Assembly: GCA_900546115.1 (NCBI GenBank)
Contig: URBQ01000010.1
Location: forward strand, 1 to 63,122
Direction: 5' to 3'
Origin: an uncultured Collinsella sp.
GTDB lineage: Bacteria; Actinomycetota; Coriobacteriia; Coriobacteriales; Coriobacteriaceae
DNA: 63,122 nucleotides
In this document: positions 52,229-61,301 of the stretch, piece after piece
Position numbering within the stretch: the first letter of the stretch is position 1
How the letters are laid out: each line of letters starts with the position of its first letter
Notes under the pieces: model-generated
Seen by the model: only the letters and a program-made list of their open reading frames with translations
Told to the model about the DNA's origin: nothing
The model's database searches: none
Translations under genes and position numbers: made by a program

Positions 52229-52487
52229 CCAACATTCCCCAGAAAGTTCGCTGATGTTGACTGGGGTTCCCGTAAAATAATCCCCAACAAAATATGTGCG
52301 GAGTGCTGGCCTGGAGCTGCCTTCGGACCCTATTGGCTGCTCACCGAGAGGCTCCGCTATGAAACGACCCCTTTACCACCCGCTCTGCGCGATCGCGTGC
52401 ACGTCCATGGTCAGCGCGACGCTGCCTATGCCAGCCATCGCAGAAGCCATGCAGCCTCAGGAGACCGCCGAGCAGCAGGCGCAAGCC
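52229..52487 (+). repeat. direct repeat A, copy 2 (about 259 bp)
   Basis: Partner of 48359-48613. Together the copies bracket 3.6 kb that holds the unknown 272-aa gene and the reverse transcriptase. Confidence 0.9.
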
Positions 52488-54191
52488 GACGCCACGAACA
52501 GCGACACAGCCAAAGCTGCAGACGACAGCAACACAAATGCGACAGCAGACACCGTAGAGGACGGCGCCGCAACATCCACCGGCACCAGCGCAGCTAACAT
52601 GGAAAGCGCCGACGGCACCCCCACCACGCCCGGCACCATCGCCGCAACCGACGCGGCCAACCCCACCTCATCCCTCCGAGCCCAAGCCAATCCCACGCCC
52701 GAGGCGATCTCCGCCGCGTCACAAACCACCTACGCCCACTCTGCCACGGCAACCCAAAACGGCGTCACCTTCACCGTTTCGTGGAACGACGCCCCGCGGG
52801 CACCGCGACGACCTTCCACGTAACCCAGACCAACGGCTCGTCCCGGGCCAAGGCGCGCATGGACGTGCCCACCTATTGGGACGGCGGCAGCCAGGAAAGC
52901 GTCTGCGACCCGTCGCGCCAGGCATGGGCCAGCTACCACAGCCTGGGCACCGCCGACCACGACTTTACCTTCGACTTCACGGCATCGGGCACGTACCGCA
53001 TCCACTTCTACTTTATGGACAACGACAGAAACGACCCCCAAAACGACAAGGGGATCTACTACCTGCGCACCACGGCGAGGTGACCGTAAACGACACCGTC
53101 CGCCCAAGCGTCACGCAGATCGTCAGCAACGCCGTGGACCTGTGCAGGCAAGAGACAAACGGCTCGGAATACGACATGGCGCTGTGGCTCCACGACTGGA
53201 CACTCGACCAGCTGGAGTACGACCACAGCCTCAACTGGTGTTCGGCCGAAAGCGGCCTCACCCGCCACCAGGGCACCTGCGAGAGCTACCAGCGCATCTA
53301 CTCCAAGCTCCTTAACGCCGCGGGCATCACCATCGGCCGCATCACCGGCAACGGCCACACCTGGAACGCCGTAAAGATCGACGACAAATGGTGCCAGATG
53401 GACCTAACCTGGGACGACACCAGCAACAACTGGTACAGAGACCTGGACCAGCGCCATCTGTACTTTGGCCTGACCGACGAGCTCATGGCAATCGCCCACT
53501 CCGACCACACGGCCAACTACCAGAAGGACGGCCACGCCTACCGCTCGACCGACCTGTCCAACAATTACTTTGTGCGAAACGGCAAGGCAAATGAATGGGC
53601 CGAGAAACATCTCAGGGATTCAGAATGAAATCGTTGCTTTTGCGATGAATCATAGGGAGTGAAAGGCTCAAGGCGCCGAGGTTAAGCTAACCGCGACTTC
53701 GAACGTCGGCAAGGAATCGATCAGCAGATGGAGCGCTAAGTACGTCCTAGCAGCAAATCACCAAAACGTAGCATAAGAGAAGATCATCGAGGACGGCGCA
53801 CACCGCGTCGCATCCTCCCTCGACGGGGAGTGGCCGTCGCGGCCTCCGCCTCAGGCTGCTCCCTGCCGTCGGGCGGGGCGCGCTGACGTTCGAGCGCGAC
53901 GGCGCCGCAGGCCTCTACAGGATCTCCTCGGGCGGCGCGCTGCTGACCGAGTCGGGCGACCGGGCGGTCCTGGCCGAGGCGGACGGCTCTGCCTCACAAC
54001 TCTGGCGCGTCTCGACCTGCGAGGGCGGCCACGCCATCGTGTCCGCGTCGGGCATGACGCTCGACGACTTCGCGCAGTCGACCTCCGAGGGAAACCGAGT
54101 GTAGCTCTACGCGCACAACGGGGCTGCCGACCAGGCGTGGCTGCTCGCGGACCCGGCGATCCCCGCAGCAGACAGGGTCGAGACGGCATAG
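52359..54191 (+). pseudogene. frameshifted secreted transglutaminase / ricin-type lectin gene
   Basis: Starts with the signal peptide MKRPLYHPLCAIACTSMVS and an Ala/Thr/Asp-rich linker to a stop at 52823. A one-base shift near 52795 continues into a beta-rich region (HVTQTNGSSRAKARMDVPTY). A second shift near 53075 opens a transglutaminase core with Cys (GTCESYQRIYSKLL), His (GHTWNAVKI) and Asp (MDLTWDD). After a stop at 53628 and 200 bp of decayed sequence, a ricin-B-like domain (SQLWRVSTCEGG, DQAWLLADP; QxW motifs) is cut by a TAG at 54102. Confidence 0.75.
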
Positions 54192-54273
54192 GATATCAAC
54201 AGTATTCCAGATTCTAGGACGCAGGGCCGACTCGCTTCGGATCGGGCTCTACACCAACTTTCTCGACGCTACC
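54168..54273 (+). repeat. direct repeat B, copy 2
   Basis: Partner of 49868-49964. Covers the final codons of the ricin-lectin pseudogene and about 80 bp beyond. Confidence 0.65.
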
Positions 54274-54277
54274 CAAA

Positions 54278-54313
54278 ATGGGTGCCGAGACTCATACTTG
54301 CCCCGGCACCCAT
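54278..54313 (-). terminator. terminator at the end of the polysaccharide cluster
   Basis: ATGGGTGCCG and CGGCACCCAT form a 10-bp stem, followed on the minus strand by TTTTGGG. It lies about 75 bp after the flippase stop codon. Confidence 0.7.
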
Positions 54314-54385
54314 GTGCAATTTCTTCGGTACTGTTTCACAATAATCCGGAGAGCCCAAACGAGTAAATGCCCAATCAGACACCGC

Positions 54386-55810
54386 TTAAGCAGATTGCTT
54401 ACGCTTTCCAACTACCTTCATACCCTTGCAAGCAATGTCTAAGAGACCATTCCTAAGAACGAATAGAAGGGCAAAGAAAAGCAGAAACTCTGCAATTAGA
54501 ATGCCAGGGGAGAACGGTACGAAAGACAAAGCCACTTGGGCGCCAATCAAAACAAAGCTGGCAGCAATCTCTCCCCTGCGAAAATCAAGTTTAATAAACT
54601 TACGTGTATCACGCGCACGCACCGCAGCGATAACAGCATAGCTAATGGCAGTAGCGCCAGCAGCGCCCAAAATTCCACACGCCGGAACAAGAAGCAAAGT
54701 GAGCGCTATGTTAACGATTGCGCCAATAGCAGTTGTAGAGAAGGCCTTCTTGCTTTCTTTAGTAACGACATACGTTGTTCCAAAGAAAGCGGCAACGCAG
54801 GAAAAGAGATTGGCAAGCGATAGCATAGCAACTGGCTGCCACGAGCCTTCATACGACGAACTCATGAGGAACGTGTAGACGGGGTAGGCAGACGCAGCGA
54901 TAAGGGACGATGCCACAGCAAGAACCACAAAGATATAGCGAAAGACCGTCGACTGAAACCTAGCATTATCCGCAGATTCTCGTTCTTCAATTGCCGAAAT
55001 CTGCCATGCCTGCATAAAGATATTGTAGACGATGTTCACAATTTGGGGGATCTTCTGGGCAACGTTGTAGATACCGTTTGCGCTGGCGCCAATAAAGAAC
55101 AGTATTACATACCTATCGGAAGCCGACATAATCCACCACATAAGCGAGTTCGGAATTAGAGGTATGCAGTAGGTCAACATGGCATTTAGCGCATGTCTAT
55201 TTAAGCTGGAGAACGCTAGGTAATTCCAAAGTCTACAGGAAACGATGATATGCAAAGCACCGATGAATTGCGCTACGACCATAGAAGCAAGGTATCCGCC
55301 AACACCTAGATGCCATACCGCAAGTGCAAGTACGTTCGAAAAGGCGGTAACAAATGTAATGACCACTCCATTAGCAGCAAATGCCTTTGATTTACCGATC
55401 CCGCGAAGAAGCTGCATGAATACATAGTTGAAGCTGGTCAAGCAAAGTAGGAGCAAGAAATAAACGACGTTATCACCAATAACGCTGAACATGCGAAACA
55501 ACGGGAACAGTAGCCAGCAAATAAGCCAGCCAGCGATAACAACAAGAAGCGAATTCGACGCAATGGTCTTAACGTCGACTTCCTTTGAGACCGTGAATCG
55601 AAGAACAGCTTCGTTCATACCAACCATAGCAAATGGAACGAGCAAATTGACCGTAGTGGTAACAAGGTCAGCTGTGCCATACTCTGCGGTCGTTAAATAA
55701 TAAGTATAAAAGGGAACAATGAGAAAGGTGATAACCTTGCTACCTAGGTTCCCAATAAAGAAAACCACAGAGTTCTTAACTAATTTCTTATATTTACTTT
55801 CTGCAGTCAT
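54386..55810 (-). CDS. polysaccharide flippase (Wzx-like)
   Basis: A 474-aa membrane protein of the MOP superfamily with about 12-14 hydrophobic segments, beginning with SVVFFIGNLGSKVITFLIVPFY. It should flip lipid-linked sugar repeats across the membrane. The ATG at 55810 has GGATGGG upstream; a TTG four codons earlier is the alternative. Last gene of the cluster. The low-GC codon use matches the other cluster genes. Confidence 0.88.
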   Translation of the reverse strand: MTAESKYKKLVKNSVVFFIGNLGSKVITFLIVPFYTYYLTTAEYGTADLVTTTVNLLVPFAMVGMNEAVLRFTVSKEVDVKTIASNSLLVVIAGWLICWLLFPLFRMFSVIGDNVVYFLLLLCLTSFNYVFMQLLRGIGKSKAFAANGVVITFVTAFSNVLALAVWHLGVGGYLASMVVAQFIGALHIIVSCRLWNYLAFSSLNRHALNAMLTYCIPLIPNSLMWWIMSASDRYVILFFIGASANGIYNVAQKIPQIVNIVYNIFMQAWQISAIEERESADNARFQSTVFRYIFVVLAVASSLIAASAYPVYTFLMSSSYEGSWQPVAMLSLANLFSCVAAFFGTTYVVTKESKKAFSTTAIGAIVNIALTLLLVPACGILGAAGATAISYAVIAAVRARDTRKFIKLDFRRGEIAASFVLIGAQVALSFVPFSPGILIAEFLLFFALLFVLRNGLLDIACKGMKVVGKRKQSA

Positions 55811-55850
55811 CTGCCCATCCAAACCATATAGCGATTACAACGAATGCAGC

Positions 55851-57056
55851 CTAATTGCCGAGCATTCGCTTGAGCTTTCGTCTCAAACGAATAAAAAATG
55901 TATCCGTGAAGCTCCACCTCGAAGAAAGCTCCTTGATACTCGCCCCTTTGGCAAGAGCACGCATAAATTTGCATCTTTGAGGATGAGGAGCCACTGAAGC
56001 GGCAAGCGCAGGATTCCCGCCAATCACCTCGTCATAGCTAGAAGGCCCTATTTCGAGCTTAGGCGATACTCTTTCGAACCATTTCTTGCCTTTATCGGTA
56101 TTGCACAGAACGGCAGAGACCCCCATAGAGGAATCAACTTCGGGATGAATGGAGGGGAATCCCCAAAAATCGCCAAGAGTTAAATCAGAGCCACATGAGC
56201 GCTTTGCCGGACAATCAAAACATGAAGAACGTAATGACGCGTTATCCAAAAATGCTCTCATATACCAATCGTCGCCATAACGTCCGCCGGTGACGCGACA
56301 ATCGTCTTTCTCCGTCCTTGCGTAGTAAAGGACGGAGTAAGACGACCATCCGGTCGTCTTACTCCGGAAATTGACATCATCAATTTCAGAGTTTTGGGCA
56401 GAAGACTGGAATTCAATCCATTTTCTCCAGAGCAGAGGCGATGGGGCGCCGTGGCAGATAACGTCAGCAGAAATAAAGAAAGCGGAATCTGCTAGCTTGC
56501 CCAGATAGTTCCTCATGCCGGAAACCTGACAAGCAGTGCCCGTAAAGAAAACTAAGCGTTTCGCCAGAAGATATTCCTTGACCTCCCGATAAAGAGAAGC
56601 AGGAATCTCGCTTTGAACATATTTTGATCGTTGGAGTCTTTTAAGATCCTCTAAATCAGTAGAACACTCATGTCGAACCGTATGGCAGTGCTCCTGGAAA
56701 GAAGCCCCAACGACAACGCCATCGGACTTAATAGCAGCATCGGCAAGCACACCAAAGAGCCCTCCAGACGATGATTGCTGGAGAACATCACTTGAAAGAG
56801 ACTTGGCCCAAGACACTTCAACAGGCTCGACAACGGGATTGCGACTTAATACGGGGCAAGTCGAGTCACAAGCACCACACCCGATACATAGGTCGGAATT
56901 GAAGCTGGGCCTTAAGAAGCCCACCTCGTCCGGCGTCATCGAAAGACATCCCTTCGGGCATTTGGCAGAGCAGGCGCCGCATCCACAGCAGGAATCACCC
57001 AGAGAGATGATTTCTGGTGCCCTATCAGCCCTTCCCGGCTGTTCTTGCTGAGTCAT
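55851..57056 (-). CDS. iron-sulfur protein with F420-hydrogenase/dehydrogenase beta-subunit domain
   Basis: A 401-aa protein with two [4Fe-4S] motifs at the N terminus (CCGCGACSAKCPKGC and CIGCGACDSTCP), then a FrhB-type domain (SSGGLFGVLADAAI, FFTGTACQVSGMRNYLG, CHGAPSPLLWRKW). In polysaccharide clusters such proteins usually accompany a pyruvyl transferase and may reduce a sugar or pyruvyl intermediate using a flavin; F420 use is not implied. AGAGG lies 8 nt before the ATG at 57056; the ATG at 57062 overlaps the preceding stop. Confidence 0.85.
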   Translation of the reverse strand: MTQQEQPGRADRAPEIISLGDSCCGCGACSAKCPKGCLSMTPDEVGFLRPSFNSDLCIGCGACDSTCPVLSRNPVVEPVEVSWAKSLSSDVLQQSSSGGLFGVLADAAIKSDGVVVGASFQEHCHTVRHECSTDLEDLKRLQRSKYVQSEIPASLYREVKEYLLAKRLVFFTGTACQVSGMRNYLGKLADSAFFISADVICHGAPSPLLWRKWIEFQSSAQNSEIDDVNFRSKTTGWSSYSVLYYARTEKDDCRVTGGRYGDDWYMRAFLDNASLRSSCFDCPAKRSCGSDLTLGDFWGFPSIHPEVDSSMGVSAVLCNTDKGKKWFERVSPKLEIGPSSYDEVIGGNPALAASVAPHPQRCKFMRALAKGASIKELSSRWSFTDTFFIRLRRKLKRMLGN

Positions 57057-57058
57057 TC

Positions 57059-58045
57059 TCATTTCCTCTTCTTTACGGCACGCAATGTTGAATTAAATGC
57101 CCTCGAAACAATTCGTGGAGCGTTAAGATACATCGCTCTACGCACCCTATCGACACCACTTAGCTGAGAACTGTCACACTCGGTAAACCTAATAGCGTTA
57201 AATAGTCGATCTTCCTCGTTCGAGCTCATTTGGCCCGAATCGATACCCATTCCAAGAATCCTCAAAGCCTCATGAACCTTAAACTGACGAAGATGACTAA
57301 CGATCTCAGGACTGTTCCCTGGATAACCAATCATCTGATCAATAGCATCGAGAGAGCTTAGCAAACTATGGTTGAAGCCGCTGGTGGTAGCGCTTCCAGG
57401 GCGATCCAAAATATTCCACAACGCAAGGGGCTCATAGTGAAGGCCGCGACATACCTTAAGATAGGTAAATACAAAAAGACCATCCTCGGTATGGGCAATC
57501 CGCTCGTCAAACCTTAAGCCGCACCGTTCAATTAACTCACGAGAAAAAAGCTTATAGCAGGAACTGCCGATATGTATCGAATTGTAAACTCCAAAGCGGA
57601 GAATAGCGGCATCGGAGGATAGATCCTCAATGGACATGTCGACAACCTGATTGCCGCAAACCTCCAAGCCGTTAACCACAGAAACAAAATTTGCATCTGC
57701 AGCAATTAGGGCACCCGGTTTAAGGCTTTGCATCCGCATCATCTGCTCGCATGCTTCAGGTTCAAGCCAGTCATCAGAGTCGAGAAAGATAACATAGTCA
57801 CCAGTCGCAAGATTCAGCGCATGGTTACGTGCGCGAGAGACACCGGAGTTTTCTTGGCGTGAAAGCACCACCCTTGAATCAGCAGAATACGTCTGGAGAA
57901 CACTCCATGTGCCATCAGACGACCCGTCGTCGACAACGACAACCTCAATGTCCTCATACGTCTGGGAGAGAGCAGAAGAGACACCACGCCCGATATAATT
58001 CTCAACATTAAATGCGGGAATAATTATCGATACTTTGCCTTTCAT
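57059..58045 (-). CDS. family 2 glycosyltransferase
   Basis: A 328-aa GT-A fold enzyme that adds a sugar to the growing glycan. It starts KGKVSIIIPAFNVENYIGRG, with VVVDDGSSDGTW and the DxD-type FLDSDDWLEPEACE. The ATG at 58045 gives the usual family start; the frame can open at a TTG at 58054 directly after the ATP-grasp stop. The acceptor and donor are unknown. Confidence 0.9.
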   Translation of the reverse strand: MKGKVSIIIPAFNVENYIGRGVSSALSQTYEDIEVVVVDDGSSDGTWSVLQTYSADSRVVLSRQENSGVSRARNHALNLATGDYVIFLDSDDWLEPEACEQMMRMQSLKPGALIAADANFVSVVNGLEVCGNQVVDMSIEDLSSDAAILRFGVYNSIHIGSSCYKLFSRELIERCGLRFDERIAHTEDGLFVFTYLKVCRGLHYEPLALWNILDRPGSATTSGFNHSLLSSLDAIDQMIGYPGNSPEIVSHLRQFKVHEALRILGMGIDSGQMSSNEEDRLFNAIRFTECDSSQLSGVDRVRRAMYLNAPRIVSRAFNSTLRAVKKRK

Positions 58046-58054
58046 AGGCGGCAA

Positions 58055-59224
58055 CTACCCCAAATCTTTGTAACCGAATTTATATTTAAGCCGCTCGTGA
58101 GGAGCCAAATTGTTCATGAAACGAAGCCACTGAAGTATTTCCGCCGTTGCGTCACCAAACCCTGGAATGCCATTCGCCATCTGGGAAAGCCAAATAGAGC
58201 CTCCCCTAATATTGGCTTCAATAACAATCGGCGCGCCATCTTCCCCGATGGTAAAGTCCCAACTGATAAGGCCCATTTGAGGCATCAACGAATGCATGCA
58301 CTTCGCCGCATCAATAGCACCGGGAACACCAGCAATCTTATATCCCTGAAAAACAACCCCCGTGTCAGGATGTTTCTCGAACCGATCATTAAACTCAGTA
58401 AGGGCCGATGGCGCAAGCAAACCTTCATTTGAAATGCCAATGAACATGCCGCCAGCATGCGCATTATCCACCGCACTCTTTCCGCGACCAATCCTCATCA
58501 GCAGAGGTAAAGAACGGAGTTCGCCTTGCCAGCGGTATGTCATAATCCTCAGTGTATTAACGCTCTCAGGATGTAATTTAGCCACTGAAGAATGGCATAA
58601 GATTACTTCTTGAACTGTAAAATCACTGCCGAGCAATTCGAATAATTCTTCAGCAGTAGTACCCATCGCAGCATCGACACCGGAAGCAAAGCAATAAGAC
58701 CCGCAGCCTTCGCCCGAACAAGTCCCTACTGTCGGTTTTGCAAAGCAAGCACCACAGTTGCCAATTAAATTAAGTGCAGTCTCTTTGGAAATCTCTTTGA
58801 AGTCGGAATTGCGAAGAACCCCAGACGTGCTTGTAACGATTGGACGTGGAGTTCTAACCCCAGCTCTTTCGGCAAACAATGGAAGAAGATTCTTATCCTC
58901 AAATACGGTGGCATACGCCACCGGCATATTCATATATCGTTCGAACTCAGGGATAAACAGGAGTTCCGGAAAAAACCTGACATCGAACTTGCCAGAAATT
59001 GCAAGATTATGCCGATGCCATGTGTAAGGGATTTTTCTACCATAGTTCTCAACATAAAACTTGTCGATGGCACGCATTTGCTCGGAAGAGAGCTCGACAT
59101 CACTGAGAATAGATTTTCTTTTGGGATCTTTAAACTTTGCAATTTCTGCCTGTCGAGCGCGATGAATCTTGACGTTCTCTAAGACATCATATAAGCCATC
59201 TTTAACATCTGATTTGAGAGACAT
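58055..59224 (-). CDS. sugar-transfer-associated ATP-grasp protein
   Basis: A 389-aa protein of the ATPgrasp_ST type found in exopolysaccharide clusters. ATP-grasp features include FAKPTVGTCSGEGCG, VILCHSSVAKLHPESVNTLR and ISWDFTIGEDGAPIVIEANI (metal/ATP-binding acidic residues). It may join an amino acid or other carboxylate to a sugar. GGAGAACAC precedes the ATG. It directly abuts the glycosyltransferase gene. Confidence 0.85.
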   Translation of the reverse strand: MSLKSDVKDGLYDVLENVKIHRARQAEIAKFKDPKRKSILSDVELSSEQMRAIDKFYVENYGRKIPYTWHRHNLAISGKFDVRFFPELLFIPEFERYMNMPVAYATVFEDKNLLPLFAERAGVRTPRPIVTSTSGVLRNSDFKEISKETALNLIGNCGACFAKPTVGTCSGEGCGSYCFASGVDAAMGTTAEELFELLGSDFTVQEVILCHSSVAKLHPESVNTLRIMTYRWQGELRSLPLLMRIGRGKSAVDNAHAGGMFIGISNEGLLAPSALTEFNDRFEKHPDTGVVFQGYKIAGVPGAIDAAKCMHSLMPQMGLISWDFTIGEDGAPIVIEANIRGGSIWLSQMANGIPGFGDATAEILQWLRFMNNLAPHERLKYKFGYKDLG

Positions 59225-59252
59225 GTGTTCTCCGATAACTGAAGGGACGAAT

Positions 59253-60329
59253 TTAACGTGACAAAGCGTCTAATAAGTATGAATTGGAATATGCCCTGCG
59301 AATATCTATAGCACGGTCGATTCCAGAATAGTCGCAGTTAAGCGCGTTTGTCGCATCCGAAATACCCCACCGTTCCTCGAGGCCACACATCTGCAGCAAG
59401 GTGTTAATACGACTGTTCATGTTGGAACCGTTCGCATGTTTACGATCAAAAACGACAAAGGGACGCTTAAACAAAATCGAAAAAACCGATGCATGAAAAC
59501 TATCGGTTAAGACACAGTCGGCCTTATCGATATAAGAAAGGAAATCCGAAGGATCACCGCCAAAATAGCGACAGTTAGGATTCATGTAGTCAATAATTTC
59601 ATACCCGAGCGACTTCAACTCCGCCGTCAATTTAACCTGAGCATCAGACTGCTCGCCAAGATTAAATTGAAATACGTACTTCTGCTTGCAAGCCACAGGC
59701 TTTTCTATCTTACGCCATTGATTTGCAGTCAAAAGCATGGTCGGATCTAGGGTAACCGGCACTTTTCGACCAGTCAGTTCCTCTACAATGCGAGCTCCGG
59801 CATCTTCTCGCACACTAATATCCGAATAACATTCAAGAGCTTCCTTAAAGGAAGACGCCCAATTCTCGGGAAGAGATGCCAGGCCAAAACTGGCTGAGTA
59901 TGCTACTCGTTTATTAGCGTCGGCAAATTGAAGAAGATAATCATTGGCGCATCTGCACTCCAGCGAATCGCCCCACCAAAGGGGATTCCAGACCTGGTCA
60001 CTTCCGACAACAAAATAGTCGTACTCATCATTCAATTGAGACGAAATACCACTGCCGTTCGTTGAAATAATTCTTGTAGGAATTAGAGAATCTGTAAACT
60101 TAGAAAAAGCGGCATCGCGACCACGCTCCTTTTTAGTCCTGAACCTTATCGCACCGTTCTCCTTTTCAAAATACTTGTGAAAAATGGATTTAAGTGCAGA
60201 TGATTTTTCAAGAGTAACGAGCGTATCTACATCATGCCCCATTTGGCTCAAAACGGTATGAAGCGCATAATTCTGAAGTCTATTGCCGTAATTAAAATTA
60301 CCAAATAATGTAACGATACCAATTCTCAT
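59253..60329 (-). CDS. polysaccharide pyruvyl transferase family protein
   Basis: A 358-aa CsaB-like enzyme that adds a ketal-linked pyruvate (or related group) to glycan sugars, giving a negative charge. Motifs: GIVTLFGNFNYGNRLQNYAL, FVVGSDQVWNPLWWG, SYIDKADCVLTDSFHASVFS. The ATG at 60329 has AAGGTG 9 nt upstream and is preferred to the GTG at 60341. It pairs with the FrhB-like gene in the same cluster. Confidence 0.88.
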   Translation of the reverse strand: MRIGIVTLFGNFNYGNRLQNYALHTVLSQMGHDVDTLVTLEKSSALKSIFHKYFEKENGAIRFRTKKERGRDAAFSKFTDSLIPTRIISTNGSGISSQLNDEYDYFVVGSDQVWNPLWWGDSLECRCANDYLLQFADANKRVAYSASFGLASLPENWASSFKEALECYSDISVREDAGARIVEELTGRKVPVTLDPTMLLTANQWRKIEKPVACKQKYVFQFNLGEQSDAQVKLTAELKSLGYEIIDYMNPNCRYFGGDPSDFLSYIDKADCVLTDSFHASVFSILFKRPFVVFDRKHANGSNMNSRINTLLQMCGLEERWGISDATNALNCDYSGIDRAIDIRRAYSNSYLLDALSR

Positions 60330-60362
60330 ATTAATAATCACCTTATCGTGCTTCTAAACGAA

Positions 60363-61283
60363 TTATTGATCCCCATAGGCAAGCGACAAATCAATGAGCG
60401 ATCCGAGCCATAAATCGTTTTTCTCATCAATGGGATCAAGTCCGGCCCCATTAAACAGCGTTAACTCTCCGAAAACTAAGCGATCGCCCAGAACATACCA
60501 ATCACAACGTACTTGAGGAATTCCCCTAGTGAGAACACTACTCAACTCGAGCATTTTCTCAAGCTTTTCAGGACGCTCGACCTCAACAGGAGAAACTGGG
60601 ATGCCAGCCCAATCGATGGTGACTGGATTCCAATCCTGATCGTAATAGTTGCAAGTATGTTCACCAAACCTGCCCCTATGCACCTCAATTAGGCGAGGAT
60701 TTCCGTTAAAGCACGTGACTTTATAGTCAACTAGGCCAGTATCGAAGCCTTCATCCTCGAGATACTCCTCCGCCATGACCATGGGGGTAACATCCTTATA
60801 GGGCCACTCCCTTGTCCACCAAAAATAATTACTCTTGAGGTGTCTACGAAGAACCCTCTTGGCCGCATCAAAATCAAACGAGGACTTGTCGCGACAGATA
60901 GCAACTCCGCCGCTGTCATGATTCGTCTTAAGCACGAATTGTTCGGGAAGATTCTCGAGGCTTATATTCTCGACACTATCCCAAGAGCTATAAGTTTTAG
61001 AAACATATTGGGCACCAATTTTGTCAGCGACCCATTGCTTAACGGCAAGCTTATCAACAAGGATATTGTAGAGAGGGTTACGATCATGAAGCTTTAGCCA
61101 GTTCAGCTTCTCGTTAAAGCCTTTTGGATTATCAAGATTGATATTCTTTCCAATCAGCGCCCTATACATTATTTTTAAGTGAATTTCATCAGGCAAGCAG
61201 CGAGTCCATCCCCATTTTGAGATTAATGAGTAAGCTCTCAAAGGATGCTTCATATACTGAACTGCTTTACTAATTTTTCCCAT
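60363..61283 (-). CDS. TupA-like ATP-grasp protein
   Basis: A 306-aa protein of the TupA-like family, named after teichuronopeptide synthesis. The family block NPKGFNEKLNWLKLHDRNPL precedes the ATP-grasp region (FVLKTNHDSGGVAICRDKSS, YKVTCFNGNPRLIEVH, FGELTLFNGAGLDP). It may attach glutamate or another amino acid to the glycan. GGAG lies 7 nt before the ATG. Confidence 0.87.
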   Translation of the reverse strand: MGKISKAVQYMKHPLRAYSLISKWGWTRCLPDEIHLKIMYRALIGKNINLDNPKGFNEKLNWLKLHDRNPLYNILVDKLAVKQWVADKIGAQYVSKTYSSWDSVENISLENLPEQFVLKTNHDSGGVAICRDKSSFDFDAAKRVLRRHLKSNYFWWTREWPYKDVTPMVMAEEYLEDEGFDTGLVDYKVTCFNGNPRLIEVHRGRFGEHTCNYYDQDWNPVTIDWAGIPVSPVEVERPEKLEKMLELSSVLTRGIPQVRCDWYVLGDRLVFGELTLFNGAGLDPIDEKNDLWLGSLIDLSLAYGDQ

Positions 61284-61301
61284 TAATTATCTCCGTTGCT
61301 C

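Noticed and set aside
48359..52487. Diversity-generating retroelement (RT with template/variable repeats)
   Set aside because: The RT has GIPQGLAASG rather than the DGR motif with SQ, and differences between the two A repeats are not limited to adenines; the repeats cover a promoter and signal peptide rather than a C-terminal variable region.
52781..53083. Programmed frameshifting in the transglutaminase gene
   Set aside because: No slippery heptamer with a downstream pseudoknot was evident, and further stops and a scrambled region point to decay.
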